Positions 36,320-43,530 of a DNA stretch of 64,000 nucleotides are shown here, piece after piece (within the stretch, counting starts at the first letter, position 1; each line of letters starts with the position of its first letter). A model generated the notes under the pieces. The model was given only the letters and a program-made list of their open reading frames with translations. It did not search any database and was not told the origin of the DNA. The stretch is from Clostridium_F caseinilyticum (GTDB taxonomy: Bacteria > Bacillota > Clostridia > Clostridiales > Clostridiaceae), in assembly GCF_046127645.1 (NCBI RefSeq), contig NZ_CP175919.1; one strand, written 5' to 3'. The translations under genes and the position numbers were made by a program.

Positions 36320-36538
36320 TTGTTATGTCTATATAAGTCTTTCAGGTTGTGTATAAAGCTTATTTTTTTACTTAAAATAATATTTACTTTTATCTTAATT
36401 ATTTATTTAAAAGCATATGTTAGTTATTAATTGAGTTTATAAAAGATCAAAATTAAGTTTTAGCTTATATTTTAGCATAATACATATCTATGGAAAATAT
36501 AATTGTATAGAAAACTTTATTATGAAAAGAGGGGAAAC

Positions 36539-37618
36539 ATGAGAAGATTAAATAATAGGTATACAAACATTAGCAAGTTGGTTATAACAATTTTAAGTAC
36601 TATATGTATTATGTTAATTTTAAGCTTTGCTTTATCTTTCAGTTGGGATAAAGAGCAAAAAGGTAATAAAACTATAAGTAAAATTGGTTTAGAGAAAAAA
36701 AAACAAGAAGAAAAGGTGGATATAAATAAAAAATATAAAGTAAAATCAGAACCAAAAGTTAGAGTTTATTTTGTTAATGAGAAGGTGGTAAGATCAATAC
36801 CTTTAGAAGAGTATGTAAAAGGTGTTGTCTCAGCGGAAATGCCAGCAGAGTTTCATATAGAAGCACTAAAAGCTCAAGCAGTAGCTGCTAGAACTTATGC
36901 TTTAGCTCATATGAAAGGTTTCGGCGAAAACCAATATAATAAAAGAATAAATGCAGATGTATGTGATAGTGTTCAGTCTCAAGTTTTTATGCCTAAAGAT
37001 AAAAGAATAAAATCCTGGCCAAAAGAAAAGAGAACTGAATATTGGAATAAAATAGAGGAAAGTGTTAATAGTACTAAAGGAAATGTACTTGTATATAATG
37101 ATGAAATAGTCATGGCTCCATATTATTTTGCTACTAGTAATGGAAAGACAGAAGATAGCGAAAATGTGTTTAACAGTGAAGTGCCTTATCTAAAAAGTGT
37201 AAAAAGTCCAGGAGAAGAGAAAGCTCCAAAATTTAAAAGTAGTAAAAAAATTTCTTATGATCAATTTATAAGTAATATAAAAAAACAATATCCCAAGTGT
37301 AATATAAATAAGAAAGATATAAATAAAAAAATAGTAATAAAAGAAAAAACACAAAGTGGAAGTATAAAAAAAATTAAAATAGATAATATAGAAATTAAGG
37401 GGACAGAATTTAGAAAAATTTTAGGATTAAATTCATCAAAATTTTCTTTGGAATTTAAAGATAACTATCTTATAGTAAATTGTAATGGTTATGGGCATAA
37501 TGTTGGAATGAGTCAATGGGGAGCAAATAGTATGGGCAAAGCAGGGGGAAAATATGATTATATACTTAAACATTATTATAAAGGAGTAAATATAGAAATT
37601 CTTAAATATAAAAATTAG
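36539..37618 (+). CDS. spoIID: Stage II sporulation protein D, lytic transglycosylase for engulfment
   Basis: About 359 residues. SpoIID degrades denuded peptidoglycan strands during forespore engulfment, in complex with SpoIIP and SpoIIM. It has an N-terminal membrane anchor (about 12-35), then PLEEYVKGVVSAEMPAEFH with the catalytic glutamate, QAVAARTYAL, and the end motif GYGHNVGMSQWGANSMGKAG. The ATG at 36539 has GAGGGG upstream; an earlier TTG at 36503 would bury the SD. Known as a sigma-E gene in Bacillus. Confidence 0.96.
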   Translation: MRRLNNRYTNISKLVITILSTICIMLILSFALSFSWDKEQKGNKTISKIGLEKKKQEEKVDINKKYKVKSEPKVRVYFVNEKVVRSIPLEEYVKGVVSAEMPAEFHIEALKAQAVAARTYALAHMKGFGENQYNKRINADVCDSVQSQVFMPKDKRIKSWPKEKRTEYWNKIEESVNSTKGNVLVYNDEIVMAPYYFATSNGKTEDSENVFNSEVPYLKSVKSPGEEKAPKFKSSKKISYDQFISNIKKQYPKCNINKKDINKKIVIKEKTQSGSIKKIKIDNIEIKGTEFRKILGLNSSKFSLEFKDNYLIVNCNGYGHNVGMSQWGANSMGKAGGKYDYILKHYYKGVNIEILKYKN

Positions 37619-37688
37619 TATTAATAAGTTTTTTGCTAACATATAAGTAAAAAATTTATATATAAATATAAAAAATAATATATTTAAC

Positions 37689-37800
37689 AATAGATTTAAT
37701 TTTAATATATCTAAAGTTAGAAAATATATGTGATAAATCTTTTAATAAGGTTTATAGGGATTATATTTTTTATTTTTAGAGTGTTAAGATTAAATCTATT
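37689..37800. repeat. MITE-like element F, 17-bp terminal inverted repeats
   Basis: 112 bases with ends AATAGATTTAATTTTAA and (complement) one mismatch, the same terminal repeat as the 254-bp element at 52513-52766. The interior is AT-rich and non-coding. The rest of 37619-37988 is AT-rich; it must hold the spoIIQ promoter, and a weak sigma-F-like GAATA / GGATAAAAA pair lies near 37890-37916. Confidence 0.6.
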
Positions 37801-37988
37801 TTATTTTAGAAGATGTTTTTAAATTTTTAAATTATTAGATTACTATATAAAAGTTTACAATCATCAACAAATAGACAGTAAATAAAGAAAGAATAATGTT
37901 GAATTTTAGGATAAAAAAGGGAAAATTTTTTAATAAAATATGTATTTTTTGCTATGTACTGGACAAACTAAAAAAAGGAGGTGTTGAT

Positions 37989-38735
37989 ATGGAAAAAAAA
38001 CCATCTAATAACAAATCAAACTTTTTTAAGAAGGAGGGCTTTTATGTAGTTTTATTCCTTTGTCTTTGTATAGTAGCTGCCATAGCAGCAATTACAGTGA
38101 AGAGTAATTCACAGGTAAAGAAAGAACCTATTGAAAATAAAGTAGTTCAAAATAAAGAACAAAAAGATTCGGCAAAGGCTGTGGAGGGAAACTCTAAAAG
38201 TTATAATAATGCCCTTGAAGTTAAAAAAGAAGATAACAAGGAAAATGAAAAAGAGAAAAATAAAGAAACTGAAAAGAATAAACAAAATGAAAAGGATACA
38301 GCTAAAGTTTCAAAAGATCAAAACAGTAGTTTTGTAAAACCAGTAGAAGGAACTTTAGCAAGGGTATATTCAGAAGATCCAGTATTTTGGAATTCAACTT
38401 CAAGTTACAGAGCTAATTTAGGATTAGATATAAAAGCTAAATTAGATTCACCTGTTTGCTCTATTGCAGATGGAAAAGTTGAAGATATAGTTACCTCAAG
38501 TCAGGATGGTGTGAAGGTAATTATTAATCATCAAAATGGAACAAAGAGTGAATATGCTAATTTAAACTCTAAAGTTAAAGTTACTAAGGGTCAGCAAATA
38601 AAGCAAGGGTCTGTAATCGGTAATGTAGGAAAAACTACATTAAGAGCAGCATATGAAAAATATGGAGACCATTTACATTTTGCTATGATGAAGGGAAATA
38701 AATACATAAATCCTTCAAAATATATTAAATATTAA
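37989..38735 (+). CDS. spoIIQ: SpoIIQ, forespore LytM-domain protein
   Basis: About 248 residues. Forespore membrane protein that pairs with mother-cell SpoIIIAH across the intermembrane space during engulfment. One membrane helix (about 20-39), a charged, lysine/glutamate-rich linker, then an M23 (LytM) peptidase-like domain. The first zinc ligand His of the HxGxD motif is replaced by Asn (ANLGLDIKA), while the second motif HLHF is kept, so endopeptidase activity is doubtful. ATG at 37989 has AAAGGAGGTG upstream; an earlier in-frame start lacks an SD. Located spoIID-spoIIQ-spoIIID-mbl as in Bacillus. Confidence 0.9.
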   Translation: MEKKPSNNKSNFFKKEGFYVVLFLCLCIVAAIAAITVKSNSQVKKEPIENKVVQNKEQKDSAKAVEGNSKSYNNALEVKKEDNKENEKEKNKETEKNKQNEKDTAKVSKDQNSSFVKPVEGTLARVYSEDPVFWNSTSSYRANLGLDIKAKLDSPVCSIADGKVEDIVTSSQDGVKVIINHQNGTKSEYANLNSKVKVTKGQQIKQGSVIGNVGKTTLRAAYEKYGDHLHFAMMKGNKYINPSKYIKY

Positions 38736-38742
38736 TGAAGAT

Positions 38743-38772
38743 GCCATTTTCCGCTTTTATGCGGAAAGTGGC
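38743..38772 (+). terminator. Hairpin after spoIIQ
   Basis: A 12-bp stem with one G-U pair (38743-38754 / 38761-38772), loop of six. The following bases are A/T-rich but not a clean T-run, so termination may be partial. Confidence 0.55.
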
Positions 38773-38842
38773 TAAATATAAATGAATTTAATCCTTTATA
38801 TAAGCATATTTATAATTATAAAGGGATTAAGGAGGTAGCACT

Positions 38843-39097
38843 TTGAAAGATTACATTGAAGAAAGAGTTCTTGAAGTAGCACATTATATTATAGATTCTA
38901 AAGCTACTATAAGAAAAACAGCCAAAGTTTTTGGAGTGAGTAAAAGTACAATACACAAAGATATGACGGAAAGGTTACCTAAAATAAACCCTCAAATTGC
39001 TGAAGAAGCAAAAGAAATACTGGATTATAATAAAGCAGAGAGACACATAAGAGGTGGAAAAGCTACAAAGATGAAATATAAAGCTATTGAAGGTTAA
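38843..39097 (+). CDS. spoIIID: SpoIIID, mother-cell sporulation transcription regulator
   Basis: DNA-binding protein of 84 residues that activates or represses many sigma-E genes in the mother cell. The helix-turn-helix is TIRKTAKVFGVSKSTIHKDM (about 22-41), followed by a basic C-terminal tail (RHIRGGKATKMKYK) that also contacts DNA. TTG start with a strong SD AAGGAGGT. Directly before mbl, as in Bacillus. Confidence 0.97.
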   Translation: MKDYIEERVLEVAHYIIDSKATIRKTAKVFGVSKSTIHKDMTERLPKINPQIAEEAKEILDYNKAERHIRGGKATKMKYKAIEG

Positions 39098-39196
39098 TTA
39101 CATTCCTATTATAATTAGAATAGATAGTTATGAGAAAAATAGTAAATATTCTCATAATTTATATATAACTACAATAGAGTAGGAGTGGATACGGGA

Positions 39197-40225
39197 ATGT
39201 TTTTTAGTGTAGGAACAGATATGGGAATCGATTTAGGGACAGCTACAGTACTTGTATATATGAAGGGAAAAGGTGTAATTTTAAATGAGCCTTCAGTAGT
39301 AGCTATAGACAGAAATAAAAATAGAGTCTTAGCTGTTGGACAAGAAGCTAGAGAAATGATTGGTAGAACGCCAGGTAATATAGTGGCTATAAGACCTATG
39401 AGGGACGGAGTAATATCTGATTATGATATTACTGAGAAGATGTTAAAATATTTTATTGGAAAAGCTTGTGGGAAGAAAAAAATATCTGCACCAAGGGTAG
39501 TAATATGTATTCCATCAGAAGCTACAGAAGTTGAAAAAAGAGCTGTTATGGATGCAGCTAGAAATGCTGGAGCTAAGAAGGTATTTTTAATAGAGGAACC
39601 TTTAGCAGCCGCTATTGGTGCAGATTTAGATATAACTAAGGCTAGTGGAAGTATGATTATAGATATTGGAGGAGGTACTACAGATATAGCTGTTATTTCT
39701 CTTGGTGGTATAGTAGTCAGATCATCTATAAAAATAGCAGGGGACAAGTTTGATGATGCTATAATAAAATATATAAGAAAAAAACATAAGCTTATGATAG
39801 GAGAAAGAACGGCTGAAGATTTAAAGATAAAAATAGGTTCTGCGTTCCCTAAAGGTGATAATATATCAATTGATATAAGGGGAAGGGATTTGATTACAGG
39901 ATTACCAAAAAATCTAGCTGTGACCTCAGAGGAAATGAGAGAAGCACTACAGGATACTGTAAATGCAATAGCAGAACTTACTCATTCAGTATTAGAAAAA
40001 ACCCCACCTGAATTGTCAGCTGATATAGCAGATAAAGGTATAATAATGACAGGTGGAGGTGCATTACTTACAGGTCTTAGTGATTTAATAGAAAATGTTA
40101 ATAAAGTACCAGTACATATAGCAGAAAATCCAGTATCTTGTGTTGCGGAAGGAACTGGCAAGATGTTAGAATATTTAGATAAGATGGGAATATCAGAATC
40201 AGGTGATGGATTAAATCTGGTATAG
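39197..40225 (+). CDS. mbl: MreB-family cell shape protein (Mbl)
   Basis: Actin-like protein of about 342 residues that guides side-wall synthesis. The phosphate-1 motif MGIDLGTATVLVYMKGKG, IIDIGGGTTDIAVISLGG and the adenosine motif MTGGGALLTGL are present. The ATG at 39197 (MFFSVGTDMG) fits homologue starts and has AGGAG upstream; the GTG at 39185 would overlap that SD. The name mbl rather than mreB comes from its place after spoIIID and the lack of mreC/mreD next to it. Confidence 0.92.
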   Translation: MFFSVGTDMGIDLGTATVLVYMKGKGVILNEPSVVAIDRNKNRVLAVGQEAREMIGRTPGNIVAIRPMRDGVISDYDITEKMLKYFIGKACGKKKISAPRVVICIPSEATEVEKRAVMDAARNAGAKKVFLIEEPLAAAIGADLDITKASGSMIIDIGGGTTDIAVISLGGIVVRSSIKIAGDKFDDAIIKYIRKKHKLMIGERTAEDLKIKIGSAFPKGDNISIDIRGRDLITGLPKNLAVTSEEMREALQDTVNAIAELTHSVLEKTPPELSADIADKGIIMTGGGALLTGLSDLIENVNKVPVHIAENPVSCVAEGTGKMLEYLDKMGISESGDGLNLV

Positions 40226-40247
40226 AAAATATAAATAATTACATATA

Positions 40248-40288
40248 AAAATAAAGCTCTTGATTAATGCTCATGAGCTTTATTTTTT
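40248..40288 (+). terminator. Terminator of mbl
   Basis: A stem around AATAAAGCTC and GAGCTTTATT with a T-run after it. Confidence 0.8.
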
Positions 40289-40320
40289 ATAATAAAAAAT
40301 ATTAAATTATGATAACACTT

Positions 40321-40845
40321 TTAAATATCTAATATATAGCAGCAGTGTAAGATTGAATGAGCAATAACCTTAGCTATATTTAATATTAAGCTTAGCCTAG
40401 TATTAGCAGAAGTAAATATATCACAGTTATCGTTTGAGTCTACAATACCAACGATTGAACAATCCCCTATTTTAGGAAGTGTTTTTCCCACACCTTTGCC
40501 AGGTTGTATGGGAAAGTTTCTTACTTGGATTTGCCCTATATTATTCTTGTCGCCAAGGCAAGCATCTATACCTATTATAGAAGTATTAGGGTATGAGCTT
40601 TTAATTTTTTCTATAGTTTCCTCTATATTTAAAGCATGTATAGGTTCATCTAAAGTTCCATATAATTTTAAGGGTATATTCTTATATTTTAATATGGTTC
40701 CTACTAAAGGACCAAGGCAATCCCCTATACATCTATCAGTACCTATGCATATTATTATTGTATCTTTATTTAAATATTTTTTAAGAGAATTTGCTATTTT
40801 ATAATAAGATAATGCTTCTGTGTAATGAGTTTTTTCTATATTCAA
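40321..40845 (-). CDS. yyaC: Spore protease-like protein YyaC (DUF1256)
   Basis: Protein of 174 residues of the YyaC family, related in fold to the germination protease GPR and found in spore formers; its substrate is not established. IICIGTDRCIGDCLGPLVG (about 31-49), KLYGTLDEPIHALN and IGIDACLG ... PGKGVGKTLPKIGD are family motifs. TTG start at 40845 with SD AAGGAGGGG. The SD lies in the 3' arm of a hairpin (see separate entry). Confidence 0.92.
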   Translation of the reverse strand: MNIEKTHYTEALSYYKIANSLKKYLNKDTIIICIGTDRCIGDCLGPLVGTILKYKNIPLKLYGTLDEPIHALNIEETIEKIKSSYPNTSIIGIDACLGDKNNIGQIQVRNFPIQPGKGVGKTLPKIGDCSIVGIVDSNDNCDIFTSANTRLSLILNIAKVIAHSILHCCYILDI

Positions 40846-40854
40846 AACACACCC

Positions 40855-40886
40855 CTCCTTATATTAATATATATGAATATAAGGAG
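40855..40886 (-). promoter_or_regulatory. Hairpin covering the yyaC ribosome binding site
   Basis: Perfect 11-bp stem (40855-40865 / 40876-40886). Read on the minus strand, the 3' arm contains AAGGAG of the yyaC SD, so folding would mask it. It may also end transcripts from the remnant upstream, but lacks a T-run. Confidence 0.55.
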
Positions 40887-40909
40887 TTAAATATTATTGG
40901 ATTTTATTC

Positions 40910-41211
40910 TTAAGAACATGGATCTTTTTCTTTTCTTAAATCAAAAACCATTTCTTTTATAGGAGTCTTATATATGTATAGTGGAACATTTATGTTAGAG
41001 CATACAGTTTCAAAAGGGGAAAAATCTGCTCCTGTCATTGTATCTAATGTTATGGCTATTAAATCGAATTTTTCATGAAAAAAACTTTGAAATTTTTTTA
41101 GTAGATGAAGTAAAACCATACTATCATTTCCGCCAGATAAGCCAACAGCTATTTTATCTCTAAATTAAAGTCTCCTACTGATCTTCTAAGTTTCCCCAAT
41201 AATTTTTGCAA
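40910..41211 (-). pseudogene. TtcA-like PP-loop protein, frameshifted and truncated
   Basis: Remnant of a gene like tRNA 2-thiocytidine synthetase TtcA. From a TTG at 41211 with SD GGGAGG it reads MQKLLGKLRRSVGDFNLEIK and stops; in another frame it continues IAVGLSGGNDSMVLLHLLKK to FDLRKEKDPCS, where a TAA at 40910-40912 cuts it. So there is a small deletion/frameshift near 41150, an early stop where homologues continue (NPCSLC...), and the PP-loop lysine (SGGKDS) is Asn. Only about a third of the family's length remains. Confidence 0.8.
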
Positions 41212-41356
41212 TATATTCCTCCCTAAATATATTATAGATTAATAAATTTATATTATAAATGAATGTACGAAAACAAAATAGTAAGATAAATGTAGCATTC
41301 AAGAGTAAAAACTATATATGGGGTATTAGAATTGATATAAAGGCTATAAATTTTAT

Positions 41357-41385
41357 TTGAATTTATATTAATAAATAGATATACT
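41357..41385 (+). promoter_or_regulatory. Sigma-A promoter of the tRNA cluster
   Basis: TTGAAT (41357-41362), 17-base spacer, TATACT (41380-41385), 31 bases before the first tRNA. Confidence 0.6.
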
Positions 41386-41415
41386 ATTTCTTGTCGATAC
41401 GACACAAAAAAATGT

Positions 41416-41491
41416 GCTGGCATGGCTCAATTGGTAGAGCAGCTGACTTGTAATCAGCAGGTTGTAGGTTCAAGTCCTATTGCCAGCTCCA
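41416..41491 (+). tRNA. tRNA-Thr (anticodon TGT), copy 1
   Basis: 76 bases with encoded CCA. Acceptor GCTGGCA / TGCCAGC, anticodon loop CTTGTAA, T-loop GGTTCAAGTCC. Differs from copy 2 by one base in the D loop (T for C). Confidence 0.97.
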
Positions 41492-41496
41492 TATGT

Positions 41497-41581
41497 GGAG
41501 GAGTTCCCGAGTGGCCAAAGGGGGCAGACTGTAAATCTGTTGCGATTCGCTTCGATGGTTCGAATCCGTCCTCCTCCACCA
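41497..41581 (+). tRNA. tRNA-Tyr (anticodon GTA), copy 1
   Basis: 85 bases with encoded CCA, class II with a long variable arm. Acceptor GGAGGAG / CTCCTCC, anticodon loop CTGTAAA. Identical to copy 2. Confidence 0.97.
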
Positions 41582-41594
41582 TGTTTATTTTAAT

Positions 41595-41670
41595 GGGCGC
41601 ATAGCTCAGCTGGGAGAGCATCTGCCTTACAAGCAGGGGGTCACAGGTTCGAGCCCTGTTGTGCCCACCA
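41595..41670 (+). tRNA. tRNA-Val (anticodon TAC)
   Basis: 76 bases with encoded CCA. Acceptor GGGCGCA / TGTGCCC with a wobble pair, anticodon loop CTTACAA. Confidence 0.96.
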
Positions 41671-41687
41671 TTAAAATTTTATATTAT

Positions 41688-41763
41688 GCTGGCATGGCTC
41701 AATTGGCAGAGCAGCTGACTTGTAATCAGCAGGTTGTAGGTTCAAGTCCTATTGCCAGCTCCA
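41688..41763 (+). tRNA. tRNA-Thr (anticodon TGT), copy 2
   Basis: 76 bases with CCA; same as copy 1 except one D-loop base. Confidence 0.97.
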
Positions 41764-41768
41764 TGTAT

Positions 41769-41853
41769 GGAGGAGTTCCCGAGTGGCCAAAGGGGGCAGA
41801 CTGTAAATCTGTTGCGATTCGCTTCGATGGTTCGAATCCGTCCTCCTCCACCA
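41769..41853 (+). tRNA. tRNA-Tyr (anticodon GTA), copy 2
   Basis: 85 bases with CCA, identical to copy 1. The Thr-Tyr pair has been duplicated on both sides of tRNA-Val. Confidence 0.97.
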
Positions 41854-41889
41854 AACATCTTTACTTATAGTAAAGATGTTTTTATTTTT
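41853..41889 (+). terminator. Terminator of the tRNA cluster
   Basis: Stem 41853-41864 / 41870-41881 followed by a T-rich tail, directly after the CCA of the last tRNA. Confidence 0.85.
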
Positions 41890-41936
41890 GCATTTATATA
41901 AATTATAATATGTATAATAATATTATAATTGTGATG

Positions 41937-41965
41937 TTGACATGCATTTTTTTATATGGTATCAT
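41937..41965 (+). promoter_or_regulatory. Sigma-A promoter of metK
   Basis: Perfect TTGACA (41937-41942), 17-base spacer, TATCAT (41960-41965), about 25 bases before the riboswitch. Confidence 0.7.
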
Positions 41966-41990
41966 TTTTAGTAAATAATAATAATAAAGA

Positions 41991-42094
41991 ACTCTTATCA
42001 AGAGAGGTGGAGGGAAAAGGGCCCTATGAAACCCGGCAACCAGTGTTATTCACTACGGTGCCAATTCCTGCAGTGTTATCTGCAAGATAAGAGA
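41991..42094 (+). promoter_or_regulatory. SAM-I riboswitch (S-box) of metK
   Basis: P1 pairs CTCTTATC (41992-41999) with GATAAGAG (42086-42093). Conserved core pieces AGAGGTGGAGGGAAA, GGCCCTATGAAACCCGGCAAC, and GGTGCCAATTCCTGC are in order. A terminator follows, so SAM should switch metK transcription off. Confidence 0.97.
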
Positions 42095-42109
42095 GAGTAG
42101 TTAGATTAT

Positions 42110-42140
42110 AACCTCTTCTTATTGAAGAGGTTTTATTTTT
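42110..42140 (+). terminator. Riboswitch-controlled terminator of metK
   Basis: 9-bp stem (42110-42118 / 42124-42132) with a T-run. Its 5' arm can pair in part with the 3' strand of riboswitch P1 (an antiterminator), the standard S-box design. Confidence 0.9.
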
Positions 42141-42171
42141 TGGGTAAAAATTAGTAATAGGAGGAGTTAAC

Positions 42172-43347
42172 GTGAGAAAATTATTTACATCTGAATCAGT
42201 AACAGAAGGGCATCCTGACAAAATATGTGATCAAATTTCAGATGCAGTTTTAGATGCTATATTAGATAAAGATCCTAATGGGAGAGTTGCTTGTGAAACA
42301 GCAGTTACAACAGGAATGGTAATGGTAATGGGAGAAATATCAACAAAATGTTATGTTGATATACCAAAACTAGTTAGAGAAACTATAAGAGAAATAGGAT
42401 ATGATAGAGCTAAATATGGATTCGATTGTGAGACTTGCTCTGTAATAACATCAATAGATGAACAATCAGTAGATATAGCTATGGGTGTTGATGAAGCTTT
42501 AGAATCTAAAAAGGGTGAAATGGATAAATTGGATGCTGTAGGTGCAGGAGATCAAGGCATGATGTTTGGTTTTGCTACAAATGAAACTAAAGAATATATG
42601 CCAATGCCTATAGAAATGTCCCACAAATTATCAAGAAGATTATCAGAAGTAAGAAAAAATGGTACATTACCATATTTAAGACCAGATGGTAAAACTCAAG
42701 TAACTGTAGAATACGAAGATGGTAAACCTGTAAGAATAGATGCTATAGTTATTTCAACACAACATGGTCCAGATGTTTCTTTAGAACAAATAGAAAAAGA
42801 TATTAAAGAACATGTAATAAAAGTTATAGTACCATCAGAATTATTAGATGTAAATACTAAATATTTCATAAATCCAACAGGAAGATTTGTAATCGGTGGT
42901 CCCCAAGGAGATTCTGGGTTAACAGGAAGAAAAATAATAGTGGATACTTACGGTGGATATGGAAGACATGGTGGCGGAGCATTTTCAGGAAAAGATCCAA
43001 CAAAAGTAGATAGATCTGCTGCATATGCTGCAAGATGGGTAGCTAAAAATTTAGTTGCAGCAGGAGTTGCTGATAAGCTAGAAATTCAACTAGCTTATGC
43101 TATAGGAGTAGCTAAACCAGTATCTATTTCCGTTGACACATTTGGAACAGGTAAAATTACTGATGAAGAAATAGTTTCAATAGTAAATAAAGTCTTTGAT
43201 TTAAGACCTGGTGCTATAATAAGAGATTTAGATTTAAGAAAACCTATATATAAACAAGTAGCTGCTTATGGACATTTTGGAAGAACAGATATAGATGTAC
43301 CATGGGAAAGATTGGACAAGGTAGAGGAAATAAAAAAGTATATGTAA
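42172..43347 (+). CDS. metK: S-adenosylmethionine synthetase
   Basis: Protein of 391 residues making SAM from methionine and ATP. GTG start with SD GGAGG. Motifs: SVTEGHPDKICDQISDA, GAGDQGMMFGFATNET, and GGYGRHGGGAFSGKDPTKVD (phosphate-binding loop). Full length. Regulated by the SAM-I riboswitch upstream, i.e. by its own product. A terminator follows. Confidence 0.98.
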   Translation: MRKLFTSESVTEGHPDKICDQISDAVLDAILDKDPNGRVACETAVTTGMVMVMGEISTKCYVDIPKLVRETIREIGYDRAKYGFDCETCSVITSIDEQSVDIAMGVDEALESKKGEMDKLDAVGAGDQGMMFGFATNETKEYMPMPIEMSHKLSRRLSEVRKNGTLPYLRPDGKTQVTVEYEDGKPVRIDAIVISTQHGPDVSLEQIEKDIKEHVIKVIVPSELLDVNTKYFINPTGRFVIGGPQGDSGLTGRKIIVDTYGGYGRHGGGAFSGKDPTKVDRSAAYAARWVAKNLVAAGVADKLEIQLAYAIGVAKPVSISVDTFGTGKITDEEIVSIVNKVFDLRPGAIIRDLDLRKPIYKQVAAYGHFGRTDIDVPWERLDKVEEIKKYM

Positions 43348-43362
43348 GTTAATGTTAATATA

Positions 43363-43406
43363 AAAAGGAATGGGTGTGACAATATGCCCATTCCTTTATA
43401 TTTTTC
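43363..43406 (+). terminator. Terminator of metK
   Basis: A stem around AAAGGAATGGG and CCCATTCCTTT followed by a T-rich tail. Confidence 0.85.
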
Positions 43407-43530
43407 AATAATAATATGATATAATTGTTTTAAATGACCCAGGTTAAAAAACTATAGTATTTATAATACTTATAAATGGAAATACTATAGATAATAATAA
43501 TGGAGCGAAAAGGATTGGGAGAGATTTTTT

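Noticed and set aside
36503..36538. Upstream in-frame TTG extending SpoIID
   Set aside because: The extension covers the GAGGGG ribosome binding site of the ATG at 36539 and adds no recognisable sequence.
37896..37988. Upstream extension of SpoIIQ by 31 codons
   Set aside because: The ATG at 37989 has a near-perfect SD (AAAGGAGGTG); the earlier ATG has none, and the membrane anchor fits the shorter form.
41422..41870. Two open frames of 60 and 69 codons with repeated similar peptides
   Set aside because: They are translations of the tRNA-Thr/Tyr genes; the apparent protein repeat is only the tRNA duplication.
42024..42221. Minus-strand 65-codon frame over the metK leader
   Set aside because: It lies on the SAM riboswitch, terminator and metK start; the structured RNA fully explains this stretch.
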